In this document: positions 27,645 to 36,304 of the stretch, one piece after another
Layout of the letters: each line of letters opens with the position of its first letter
Numbering within the stretch: position 1 is the first letter of the stretch
DNA from: RBG-16-64-43 sp964353865
Lineage (GTDB): Bacteria > Chloroflexota > Anaerolineae > Anaerolineales > RBG-16-64-43
Assembly: GCA_964353865.1 (NCBI GenBank)
Contig: CAYGXJ010000081.1
Location: forward strand, 8,052-72,051
Reading direction: 5' to 3'
Length of the DNA: 64,000 nucleotides
Notes under the pieces: model-generated
Told to the model about the DNA's origin: nothing
The model's input: only the letters and a program-made list of their open reading frames with translations
The model's database searches: none
Made by a program: the position numbers and the translations under genes

Positions 27645-29531
27645 TTAGGGAGCCGTGCCCGGTTCGGAGGCCGGCGCCTCAAGCGGCAGAGTCACGGTGA
27701 AAATGGTACCGCGCCCTTCCTCACTTTGCACGCTGACCAGCCCGCCAAAGGAATCCACCAGACGTTTGACGATGCTCAGGCCCAGGCCGGTGCCCACAAT
27801 TCCGGAGTGACGCGCATTGGAAGCGCGAAAGAACTCTTCCCACAAGCGCGGCATCTCATCGCGCGGGATGCCCATGCCGGTATCGGCGATCACCACCTCG
27901 GCCGAGGTGGCGCGCAGACCGACGCGGACCTCCACCTGCCCGTCGGCCGGGGTGTATTTGACCGCGTTGCCAATCAGGTTCTCAAGGACGCCCGCCAACC
28001 CGTCGGGGGTCGCGCGCACGTCCACCCTCTCGCGCGGCAAGCGAACGCGCAGCTCCACCCGCTTAACTTTGGCGGCCGCCGCGTGCTGCTCGACCGCCCA
28101 CTGCACCACCGGCTTGAGCTCCACCGCCTCGGTGTGCTCCTCAAAGCCCATCGTCTTGGTGGCCGCCAGCGCCAGCAGGTCGCCAATGAGTGCCATGAGA
28201 CGGTCGAGGCGGCCGAGCACGCGTGCGATAATGTCCTTCTGTTTGTCGCTCATCTCGCCCGACATCCCACCCAGCATGACCCGCAGCAAGCTCTGCGCGC
28301 CGCCCACCGGCGAGCGCAGCTCGTGGGTCACCGTGCGCACGAACTCCGCGCGGGCCTCGTCGGCCTGCTGCAGTGCCTCGTGCGCCTGAGCGTTTTCGAT
28401 AGCCACGGCTCCCTCGCGTGCGATCGCTGTGACGTAGTCCGCGTCGGCCAGGGTGAAGCGCCGTGGCTGATCGGCGTACACGCGCAACACTCCCAGCGGG
28501 CGCGTGCGGCCCATGATCGGGACCACTAAGATACTGAGAATACCCTCCTGAATGATCTCGTCGGGATACTGCAAGCGGTCGTCGGCCAGCACATCATTGA
28601 CGATGACCGGCGTCCCCGAGAGCACCTCGCGATCCATAGGGCTGCGCGAAAGATCCACCGGCCCTTTGCGCTGGTATTCCGCACGCAGCCCATAAGAGGC
28701 CGCCAGGATGAGCCTCTCGCCCGTTTCATCCAGCAGACGGATGGAGGCGCGCCCAGTGGAGAGCACGTGTGCGGCGTTCCGCGCCAGGCGTTCGAGCACC
28801 TGCGGCAGGCTGAGCGTCGACGAAACGGCTTGCGTCGCCTGCAGCAGGCCCGCCACCTGTCGTTCGCGTTCGCGCAGGCGGTCCATGATCGAGGCGCTCA
28901 GCACGACGGTCGCCGCGGCTGCCATCCCGAAGAACCCGATTTGGGCCAGGATGAAAAGCGGCTGCCGGTAGAGGTCGGGGGGCAGGAAGGGCAGCGCCGG
29001 CAGGTTGGGCAGCACTCCGGAGGCTTCGGCGAGGGCCAGCAGGATGAGCGCTCCCAGACCGATGCCCACGGTGAGCAACGGGTGGGTTCCCGGGAACAGG
29101 ATGGCCCCGATCAGCATGTGGATGAGGAAAAAAGGAATCGCCGGGCTGGTCAGGCCTCCGGTCAGGTGCAGGAAGACGGCCATCGCCATCCAGTCGAGTG
29201 CCACCTGGAGAAGCACCAGGCGCCGGATGCGCCGCGAATACACCGCCGCATCGTCCGAGAAGATCCGCCCAGTGAGCCACAAGAGCACAAGATTGTAGAA
29301 GAGAATAGTGAGGCCAAGCGCAACAAGCGGCGTTTCGGGGATCGGCAAACCCAGCAGTCGAACGGAAGCCAGCGCGCCGATGAGCACGCCGGTGCCGGCC
29401 AGCCAGCGAATCTGAACCAGACGCGCACTGGTGCTGGCTATATCGCCCGGAAGCAGCCCGTCGTGCCGACTGGCGGGGATGTCGTTCTTGGGCGGGACCG
29501 CGGACGAGTCCGCCTCAGGTGGTTCGGTCAC
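27645..29531 (-). CDS. Membrane sensor histidine kinase with GAF domain
   Basis: A 628-residue kinase. About six membrane helices (about 42-215) with no extracellular sensor domain are followed by a short coiled coil and a GAF domain (about 235-385). HisKA has the H-box 'VTHELRSP' (His403), and HATPase_c has 'ENLIGNAVKYTP', 'DTGMGIPRD' and 'GTGLGLSIVKRLVDSFGG'. The start is GTG with GAGAGGTC upstream. No response regulator is adjacent, so it is an orphan kinase. Next downstream is a PspC-domain gene, suggesting a membrane-state signal, by inference. Confidence 0.9.
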   Translation of the reverse strand: MTEPPEADSSAVPPKNDIPASRHDGLLPGDIASTSARLVQIRWLAGTGVLIGALASVRLLGLPIPETPLVALGLTILFYNLVLLWLTGRIFSDDAAVYSRRIRRLVLLQVALDWMAMAVFLHLTGGLTSPAIPFFLIHMLIGAILFPGTHPLLTVGIGLGALILLALAEASGVLPNLPALPFLPPDLYRQPLFILAQIGFFGMAAAATVVLSASIMDRLRERERQVAGLLQATQAVSSTLSLPQVLERLARNAAHVLSTGRASIRLLDETGERLILAASYGLRAEYQRKGPVDLSRSPMDREVLSGTPVIVNDVLADDRLQYPDEIIQEGILSILVVPIMGRTRPLGVLRVYADQPRRFTLADADYVTAIAREGAVAIENAQAHEALQQADEARAEFVRTVTHELRSPVGGAQSLLRVMLGGMSGEMSDKQKDIIARVLGRLDRLMALIGDLLALAATKTMGFEEHTEAVELKPVVQWAVEQHAAAAKVKRVELRVRLPRERVDVRATPDGLAGVLENLIGNAVKYTPADGQVEVRVGLRATSAEVVIADTGMGIPRDEMPRLWEEFFRASNARHSGIVGTGLGLSIVKRLVDSFGGLVSVQSEEGRGTIFTVTLPLEAPASEPGTAP

Positions 29532-29724
29532 GAATCGACCTCTCGCGTGCGGCCAGGATCGCTATGCCCCCCTTGCCTGCGTTGCCAGCCTGGGCGACGC
29601 CGAAGGTGCGGACAACGCTGCCTGCCGATTCTAGCCCAAACCATCCACCTGCGGTGTGCGCGGCGGAACACCGCGCCGGCCACAGGCGTCTTAACCGGCA
29701 GACCCAGCAACCGGGAGGTGTGCC

Positions 29725-32112
29725 ATGCTGCGCCGACCTGCGTTCTCCGCCCTGCTCGCTGCGCTTTTCCTGCTCGCCCTGCCAGCTGCGGTTCACGCGG
29801 ATGGCATCATCATCCCCGATCCTCCGCCGCCCGACTGTCTGCCCTTCGTGACTCCCCCCGATGCGATGCCAGCCTGGCCGACGCCGATCCCAATAACGAT
29901 TTGCCCTCCCCGGCGGGAATTGGCCATCGTCTATCACCGTGTGACGGTCAGCATACAGGATCAGCTGGCGGTGACGCGCGTCGACCAGGCCTTTCGCAAC
30001 GACAGCGGCGCCACCGTGGAGGGTATGTACGTCTTCCCGCTCCCGCCGGAGTCCTCCGTGACCCGCTTTTCGTTGTGGGTCGGCGGCGAGAAGGTGGAGG
30101 GCAAGGTTCTGACGGCCGAAGAGGCGCGTGCCATCTACGAAGACATCGTCCGCCGCCAGCGCGACCCGGCGCTGCTTGAGTACATCGACCGCGGCGCGGT
30201 GCAGGCACGCATCTTCCCCATCGCCCCGGGGGAGACGCGCCAGATCCAACTCGAGTACACCCAGACTTTGCCGATGAACGACGGTTTGGTGCACTACCGC
30301 TACCCGCTCAACACCGAGAAGTTCTCGTCCCAACCGCTGGAGCAGGTGAGCATCGCGGTGAACGCGCGCTCGACTCAGGCGCTGCGTGCCATCTACTCCC
30401 CGTCGCATCCCATCTCCGTCACCCGCGACGGCGAACACAACTTCCGCGCCGGGTACGAAGCCTCCGGCGTGCGGCCCGACACCGACTTCGATCTGTACTA
30501 CTCCACGGCCCAGAACGGCATCGGCCTCAACCTGATGACCTTTCACGACCCGGCCGGCGGCGAGGCGGATGGCTTCTTCCTCATGCTCGTCTCGCCCGGG
30601 TTGGACACCGGCGACTCGCAGGTCGCCAAAGACGTTATCTTCGTCCTCGACCGCTCGGGCAGCATGGACGGCGAGAAGTTCGATCAGGCGCAGCGGGCGG
30701 CGCAGTACGTGCTCGAGCATCTCAATTCGGAGGATCGCTTCGGGCTGATCGCCTTCAGCACGGGCATGGAACCTTTTGCCAGTGACTTGCTGCCCGCCAG
30801 CCGGCGCAGCGAGGCGGAGCGGTGGATCGCCACGCTCTCGGCGGAAGGTTCAACCGACATTCACCGCGCACTGCTCGAGGCGGCGGCCATGGTGCGCCCC
30901 GGACGACCAACCTACTTGATCTTCCTCACCGACGGGTTGCCGACGGAGGGGGTCATCAATCGCGAACAGATACTGGAGGCCTTTGCCTCGGCCGCCCCTT
31001 CGACGGTCCGCCTGTTTGCCTTCGGCGTCGGTTACGACGTGGACACGGTGCTGCTCGACAGCCTGGCCCAGGCGCACCATGGCGCGACAACCTACGTCGC
31101 CCCGGGCGAGAGCCTCGACGAGGCCGTGTCCGCGTTCTACGCGCGTATCACCAGCCCGGTGCTCACCGACCTGCATCTCGATTTCGGGCGTATCACGGCC
31201 TACGACTACTATCCGCAGGAGCTGCCCGATCTGTTCGGCGGAAGTCAGTTGGTGGTGGCCGGGCGCTACCGCGGCAACGGCAGCAGCACCATCACTCTCA
31301 CCGGTCAGGTGAACAACCAATCGCGGTCGTTCGGCTACCCGGGGCAGACCTTCTCCGCGAGCGGGGGCTTGAGTGCACTCTCGCGCCTGTGGGCCACGCG
31401 CAAGATTGGCCATCTGCTCAACGAGATCCGGCTGCATGGCGCGGAGCGCGAAATGGTGGATGCGGTCGTGGCGCTCAGCGTGCGCTACGGCATCGTCACA
31501 CCTTACACCTCCTACTTGGTGACCGAGCCGGAGGCCTTGAGCGCCGACAGCCGACAACAGATCACCGATCAGGCGCTGCGCGAGCTTCAGGCGATGCCCA
31601 CCCAGGTGGCCGGGGCACCGGCGGTGCAGAAGGCACAGGAACAATCCCAGTTGGCCGGCGCGCAGAGCGTTCTCGCCCCGAGCCTGCCCGAAGCGCAGGA
31701 TGTGGTGCGCAACGCGGGCTCGCACAGCTTCGTGCTGCGTGGCGAGGTGTGGATCGACACGACCTTCGACGTCGGACGCATGCAGGCCGCACCCATCGCG
31801 TTCGGCTCGGCCGACTACTTCGAGTTGGCCGGGGTCTCGCCCGAGGTGGGCGCGGCGCTCGCTCTCGGCCCGCGGGTGATCGTCGTCTGGCAGGGCGTAG
31901 CCTACGAGATCGTAGCCGAGGGCGAACCCGTGGCGGCGGTGGACGTGCCGGAGCCGTTCAAGCCCGGACCGATCGACCCCTCGAACCCGCCGCTGCTGCC
32001 CGACCCGGCTCAACCCGTGCCCGCTACTCCGCTGTCATTCCCGTGTGCCTCGGCGTTGCTGCCGTTGGGCATGGTTGCGGCGCTTGGTATGGCAAAACTG
32101 CGAAAGAGGTAG
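29725..32112 (+). CDS. VIT and von Willebrand factor A domain surface protein
   Basis: A 795-residue secreted or surface protein. A signal peptide (about 1-25, 'LLALPAAVHA') leads to a VIT domain (about 65-195) and a VWA domain (about 300-480) with an intact MIDAS motif 'LDRSGSMDG' (Asp309, Ser311, Ser313). The C-terminus has a hydrophobic segment and a basic tail ('PLGMVAALGMAKLRKR'), fitting a membrane or sorting anchor, but no LPxTG is visible. It is transcribed divergently from the histidine kinase and ends at a strong hairpin. Function unknown. Confidence 0.85.
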   Translation: MLRRPAFSALLAALFLLALPAAVHADGIIIPDPPPPDCLPFVTPPDAMPAWPTPIPITICPPRRELAIVYHRVTVSIQDQLAVTRVDQAFRNDSGATVEGMYVFPLPPESSVTRFSLWVGGEKVEGKVLTAEEARAIYEDIVRRQRDPALLEYIDRGAVQARIFPIAPGETRQIQLEYTQTLPMNDGLVHYRYPLNTEKFSSQPLEQVSIAVNARSTQALRAIYSPSHPISVTRDGEHNFRAGYEASGVRPDTDFDLYYSTAQNGIGLNLMTFHDPAGGEADGFFLMLVSPGLDTGDSQVAKDVIFVLDRSGSMDGEKFDQAQRAAQYVLEHLNSEDRFGLIAFSTGMEPFASDLLPASRRSEAERWIATLSAEGSTDIHRALLEAAAMVRPGRPTYLIFLTDGLPTEGVINREQILEAFASAAPSTVRLFAFGVGYDVDTVLLDSLAQAHHGATTYVAPGESLDEAVSAFYARITSPVLTDLHLDFGRITAYDYYPQELPDLFGGSQLVVAGRYRGNGSSTITLTGQVNNQSRSFGYPGQTFSASGGLSALSRLWATRKIGHLLNEIRLHGAEREMVDAVVALSVRYGIVTPYTSYLVTEPEALSADSRQQITDQALRELQAMPTQVAGAPAVQKAQEQSQLAGAQSVLAPSLPEAQDVVRNAGSHSFVLRGEVWIDTTFDVGRMQAAPIAFGSADYFELAGVSPEVGAALALGPRVIVVWQGVAYEIVAEGEPVAAVDVPEPFKPGPIDPSNPPLLPDPAQPVPATPLSFPCASALLPLGMVAALGMAKLRKR

Positions 32113-32117
32113 AGCCC

Positions 32118-32137
32118 TCACCACAGAGAACACAGAG
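32118..32137 (+). repeat. Dispersed 20-bp repeat, copy 1
   Basis: TCACCACAGAGAACACAGAG, matching 32919-32938 in 19 of 20 positions. The two copies flank the GNAT gene. This type of intergenic repeat is seen in other environmental genomes (recollection, not checked). Confidence 0.7.
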
Positions 32138-32168
32138 CACATCTGTGGAAGAGAACCAATCTCCAGAG

Positions 32169-32202
32169 AGACCTTGGCCCTGCAGGTGCAGGGCCAAGGT
32201 CT
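32169..32202 (+). terminator. Strong hairpin terminator after the VIT-VWA gene
   Basis: A perfect 15-bp stem (AGACCTTGGCCCTGC and its complement) with a 4-nt loop. It lies 57 bp beyond the stop codon. The tail CTTTGG is only weakly U-rich. Confidence 0.65.
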
Positions 32203-32299
32203 TTGGACTCGGGTGATTGACATGGCTTGCGTCGGATTGTAGAGTTGACGCACTGGCCAGCCGCCATCGCGCACAGCTCATGGCCGGCAAGGAGGCACA

Positions 32300-32893
32300 A
32301 TGAGCGCCCCACGCAAACCACCGGGAACGCTGACCTTTCGCCCGGTTACCCCATCGCGCTGGAAGGACTTGGAAACCTTGTTCGGCAAGCATGGCGCCTG
32401 CGCCGGGTGCTGGTGCATGTGGTGGCGCCTGCCGCGCGCTGAGTTCAACGCCAAGCGTGGCGCGGGGGCCAAACGCGGTCTCAAGCGATTGGTGATCGAG
32501 GGCAAGGCCCCCGGCGTTCTGGCCTACGTGGATGGCGTGCCCGCCGCCTGGTGCAGCATCGCTGCGCGCCGCCAGTTCCCCGGGCTCGAGCGATCGCGCG
32601 TCCTCGCGCCGCTGGATAGCACGCCGGTGTGGTCCGTGGTGTGCTTCTTCGTCGCGCGTCCCTTCCGCCGGCAGGGGCTGACCGCCAAAGTGCTTGCGGC
32701 CTCTACCGAGTTCGCGCACCGCCGGGGCGCACGCGTCGTCGAAGGTTACCCGGTGGATATGCGCGGCAAGGTTTCCCCGGACCCGTGGGTCTTTACCGGG
32801 CTGCTTTCAGCATTCGTCCAGGCCGGGTTTGTGGAGGTGGCGCGCCGCTCCCCCACCCGGCCCATTATGCGCCATGTTGCGGAGGGCAAGTGA
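32300..32893 (+). CDS. GNAT family N-acetyltransferase
   Basis: A 197-residue acyltransferase whose substrate is unknown. It has a distinctive N-terminal Cys/Trp cluster ('CAGCWCMWWRLPRAEF', about 34-49) and the GNAT core with acetyl-CoA loop 'VARPFRRQGLTAKVLAAS'. 'VVEGYPVDMRGKVSPDPWVF' is typical of this subfamily. A perfect AAGGAGG lies 7 nt upstream of the ATG. It is flanked by two copies of a 20-bp repeat and has no operon partner, consistent with a mobile or accessory unit. Confidence 0.8.
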   Translation: MSAPRKPPGTLTFRPVTPSRWKDLETLFGKHGACAGCWCMWWRLPRAEFNAKRGAGAKRGLKRLVIEGKAPGVLAYVDGVPAAWCSIAARRQFPGLERSRVLAPLDSTPVWSVVCFFVARPFRRQGLTAKVLAASTEFAHRRGARVVEGYPVDMRGKVSPDPWVFTGLLSAFVQAGFVEVARRSPTRPIMRHVAEGK

Positions 32894-33225
32894 TCTTGAA
32901 CCCGAGAGCGCAGAGCTTTCACCACGGAGAACACAGAGTCCGCAGAGACAGGTGTCACAAGGTTTGGAGCCCGGATGTGCAGGGCACTGTGCTGGTCTCC
33001 GTGGCCTGGATGTCCTTTGGAGTGAATTCAAAAGACGGAACATACGAGCACGTCTGATGTCCACCCGCCGGCCAATTGCGTTCACGCGTCGGGAATGCCG
33101 TTGGGTTGATCGGTCCGGCGTGCCGTCATTTCGCGCATGAGGACGGTCGCCGACAGGACGGCCTGTGCCGTGAAGTCGTCCATTGCGAAAGTGGCGCGCT
33201 GCGTGAGCAGGGTGCCTGACGATCT
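32894..33225. other. 332-bp intergenic region
   Basis: Contains the second copy of the 20-bp repeat (32919-32938). No gene, terminator or promoter is recognised in the remainder. Confidence 0.5.
32919..32938 (+). repeat. Dispersed 20-bp repeat, copy 2
   Basis: TCACCACGGAGAACACAGAG, the second copy of the repeat at 32118, 26 bp past the GNAT stop codon. Confidence 0.7.
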
Positions 33226-33648
33226 TCAACGACACAGCCTGCATCGGGAAATCATCGATTGGGAGGCGAAAACCAGCGCACCCTGGAACGCACCAAGCGC
33301 TCCCAGTCCGAGCAGCCACCAGAGGTGGGCTCCGTAGGGAGCAACAAGCACCGCATACAGGCTCAATCCTCCTCCCATGCCGGCCGCAAGTCCAATCGGC
33401 AGCAGCGCCAACCCGACCGTTGAGTGGGATACTAGCTCAAATGCCACAACCACGCCTTGGATGAGCAGAAGGAAGAGAGCGATCGGAACAACCACGAGCA
33501 GGGCAACCAGCGGGGCCGGGAAGATCGGGCCATCGACGGCAAAGTAGTACATGACTGCGATCGGCAGTGAGGCAACGAGATCCCCGGCGACCAGCCCGAT
33601 CGATGAAGAAACAGCCGCTGCAATGATCTTCGTCAGCATACGCAGCAT
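33226..33648 (-). CDS. Hypothetical membrane protein, 140 residues
   Basis: Four hydrophobic segments fill the protein: about 5-35, 42-70, 75-100 and 105-130. No motif identifies a family. The ATG has AAGAAGG upstream. It lies downstream of the DUF4173 gene (81 bp gap) in the same direction and may be cotranscribed. Composition matches neighbouring genes. Confidence 0.5.
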   Translation of the reverse strand: MLRMLTKIIAAAVSSSIGLVAGDLVASLPIAVMYYFAVDGPIFPAPLVALLVVVPIALFLLLIQGVVVAFELVSHSTVGLALLPIGLAAGMGGGLSLYAVLVAPYGAHLWWLLGLGALGAFQGALVFASQSMISRCRLCR

Positions 33649-33729
33649 CGCCTTCTTCCGCCAATCAGCCCCTGAGGGGGCCCCAAGGCATACGCAGCCA
33701 CCGGCACAACAAGAGGCATTGCAGCAGAG

Positions 33730-35304
33730 TCAATCAATATACGGCGCGTAGCACTCCCGCTCGTGGCCGTTCACCTCGACGTAGTGCAGGCCGTCACGTT
33801 CGTAGGTGCGGTAGGCCGCCAGCTCCTGCTCCTCCGATAGCATCAGCCGCTGCGCTCGCCAGGTCGCGAGGGTGAACGACGGCCAGGGCCGCGTGCGCTC
33901 ATCGCCTGCGTCGAATGCAGCGCGGCAGGCAAGCACCCCGCCCACCTCCGCCTGCATCTCCCCGGACAGGCTGCGCTGCAGGTTCACCAGCGCCGGCACG
34001 GAATCCTCCGAGAGGCTGGCCAGGTAGCCCGTATCGAGATCCTCGCCGGCCAGCGCGCGTGCCACGTTCTGGTGGACGATGAACCCATCCACGTTGAGCG
34101 CCGCCAGCGAGAGGGCAAAGCCCAACGAGGCAACGAACGTCACCAAGGCAAACATCCTCAACCGCTGCATGAGGTCGAGCGCCAGCAGCGCGACGAGCCA
34201 CGCCCCAAGCCAGATGATGAAGACGTGGGTGTACGTACGCAAGCGCGAGAAGCCGTAAGCCGTTTCGTAAAGCTGCAGGCGCAAGTAAGCCGAGACCAGA
34301 ATGGCGATGACCAGCAGCACCAGCCCGGCTCCGAAGGCCGAGAACAATCGCTGCTCACGCCGCTCGCCGCGCCGCGTGAGGCTGGTCAGCCCGAGGAACA
34401 ACATCTGGCTGAGCACCGCCACCGCCACGAGCTCGCCAAAGCCACGCCGGGCATACTCCGAGTAGGTGAATCCCTCTGCTGTGATGTTGGCCTGGCCGCC
34501 GAATAGGTAGCGGAACTGAATCGCAACGAAAGCCGCGAAGAGCAAGTCGACGCTGGCGAGAATAATGCCGGCCTCGGTGAAGCCGAGGAAGCGCGGCAGC
34601 CACGGCTTCTCGAGCCCGATCAGTTTGTGCTCGCGGCTCGAGAAGAGAGCGTAGGCGAACACACCGACGAGCAGGAAGGTGCCGACCAGGATGTAGGCCA
34701 GGCGGAAGATGTACTCGGGCAGGTTCTCGATGCGTAGGAATTTGAGCACCTGCTCCAGCCGGTTCGAGAACACCGGGTCCGCCGATGCCAAGAGAGCCGC
34801 GAACACGGCCAGGATAGGTAGCGCGAGCAACACACCCCGTACCACGGCCCAACCGCGCGGCGCACCGCGGCGAGGTTCGCCCGCGCTCACCGGCTGTGCC
34901 GGGCCTGCCTGCCAAAAGCGAATCGGCCCAGCCAACGTGTCGAGTGCAAGGCGCACGGCCCCCACCACGTAGTCGCTGACGCTGAAGCGCCACCAGGATC
35001 CGGCGATGAAAGAGTAAGCCAGCACGGCCATCAACCCTACGGTGGTGGCCATGCTCAGGAAGAGGGTCATCGACTCGGCTCTTAGGAAGGTCAGCGAGGC
35101 AAAGACCAGGATCAGCACGAGCAGCACCAGGTTGACCGGGGCCATGCGCACCCGCTCCCGCCACGCAAGCAACAATCCACCGCCCAGACAGAGCAGGGCG
35201 AAGAGCGCGAACGAAATGCCCGGGGCCTTCTTCCAGAAGAGCAGATCGAAAGACCAGGCCACGACCAGGGCGGTAATCCAGAAGCGGTTGGGCGAAGTGC
35301 TCAT
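33730..35304 (-). CDS. DUF4173 (DUF4153-like) polytopic membrane protein
   Basis: A 524-residue protein with about twelve membrane helices. Family segments include 'SSREHKLIGLEKPWLPRFLGFTEAGIILASVDLLFAAFV' (split over two helices), 'FGGQANITAEGFTYSEYARRGFGELVAVAVLSQ' and 'LYETAYGFSRLRTYTHVFIIWLG', all typical of DUF4173. The C-terminal soluble tail ends 'CYAPYID'. The start Met-Ser-Thr-Ser-Pro is set by GAGGAGG; the upstream extension is discarded. Function is unknown; it is adjacent but divergent to a two-component pair. Confidence 0.75.
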   Translation of the reverse strand: MSTSPNRFWITALVVAWSFDLLFWKKAPGISFALFALLCLGGGLLLAWRERVRMAPVNLVLLVLILVFASLTFLRAESMTLFLSMATTVGLMAVLAYSFIAGSWWRFSVSDYVVGAVRLALDTLAGPIRFWQAGPAQPVSAGEPRRGAPRGWAVVRGVLLALPILAVFAALLASADPVFSNRLEQVLKFLRIENLPEYIFRLAYILVGTFLLVGVFAYALFSSREHKLIGLEKPWLPRFLGFTEAGIILASVDLLFAAFVAIQFRYLFGGQANITAEGFTYSEYARRGFGELVAVAVLSQMLFLGLTSLTRRGERREQRLFSAFGAGLVLLVIAILVSAYLRLQLYETAYGFSRLRTYTHVFIIWLGAWLVALLALDLMQRLRMFALVTFVASLGFALSLAALNVDGFIVHQNVARALAGEDLDTGYLASLSEDSVPALVNLQRSLSGEMQAEVGGVLACRAAFDAGDERTRPWPSFTLATWRAQRLMLSEEQELAAYRTYERDGLHYVEVNGHERECYAPYID

Positions 35305-35560
35305 CCGAGCCTCCTCGACAATGGGGCACCGTGCCTGCCGGCACGGCGGCGCGCACACCCCTGATCCCCGGCGTGCTGGATCATTCTAGGGCAGCCCCAG
35401 CGCCCAAGCCAGCCCTCGGCGCACACGGTTAGCGCACCCAAGTGCTTGACGAGAGCCCCGCCCGGGGGCATCGTGTAGAATCCAGGCACCCCGCGACAAT
35501 CGCTGGCGAACAGCCAATCCCCCGGCCAGTGCGAGCGTTCCTCGGGCCGGCGGAGGCCGC

Positions 35561-36304
35561 ATGGAGAACTTGCTGCTCGTTGAAGACAGCCCCAACCTGC
35601 GCTCGGCGCTGTGTGAGGGGTTGGAACAAACCGGCAAAGTGCACGTCGTCCACGACGGGCCCAGCGGCGAAGAGGCGCTCGAGTACTGCTTGAGCCACGA
35701 ACCGCCCTCGGCCGTGCTCATGGACGTGCAACTGGCCGGCCCCATGAACGGCATCGAAGCCGCGGTTGCGTTGCGGCGCGAGTTTCCCCGCCTGCCGGTT
35801 GTCTTCTACTCCATCCAGGACGACGAGACCTACTATCGCGCCTTCCGCACCGCTGGCATCCTCAGCCACTATGCCTATGTGCGCAAGTCGAACTACCTCC
35901 TGCCGGCGATGATCGTGCCTCTTCTGCGCGATGCGATCGCCGGCCGAAGCTTCATCGACCCGGAGATCGAGAGCCGAGTAGAAGAGGTACGCCACAAGGA
36001 TGCCAACTCGCCGATGGCGCTGCTCGAACCGACCGAACAGGTTGTGGCGCGCATGCTGGCCGAGGGGCTGAGCAACGAGCAGATTGCGGCGCGGTTGGGC
36101 TTCCGGGACAAGCGCACCATCAGCCGCATGAACGGGCAGATCTACGCCGCCTGGGGGCTCAGCCAGACGCCCGTCGATGAGAAGGTGGCCCGCACACGCG
36201 CCGCGCTCATTGTGCGCGAGGGGCGGCTGCTCACCTGGGATGAGGACGGCACGCCTCGCGCGATGGATGCACAGGGACGATGGGTGATGCACAAATCCCC
36301 ATGA
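35561..36304 (+). CDS. Response regulator with LuxR-type HTH-like output
   Basis: A 247-residue regulator. The receiver domain (1-125) has acidic residues Glu8-Asp9, phospho-acceptor Asp55 ('VLMDVQLAG'), and a Lys near 110 ('YVRKSNY'). The C-terminal half has an HTH resembling NarL/LuxR ('VVARMLAEGLSNEQIAARLG', then 'TISRMNGQIYAAWGL') and a charged tail unlike typical family members. GGAGG precedes the ATG. Its stop codon overlaps the start of the next gene (ATGA), the cognate kinase. Confidence 0.85.
   Translation: MENLLLVEDSPNLRSALCEGLEQTGKVHVVHDGPSGEEALEYCLSHEPPSAVLMDVQLAGPMNGIEAAVALRREFPRLPVVFYSIQDDETYYRAFRTAGILSHYAYVRKSNYLLPAMIVPLLRDAIAGRSFIDPEIESRVEEVRHKDANSPMALLEPTEQVVARMLAEGLSNEQIAARLGFRDKRTISRMNGQIYAAWGLSQTPVDEKVARTRAALIVREGRLLTWDEDGTPRAMDAQGRWVMHKSP

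Noticed and set aside
30850..32013. 387-residue minus-strand frame opposite the VIT-VWA gene
   Set aside because: Antisense of a VWA protein with an intact MIDAS motif; no domain visible.
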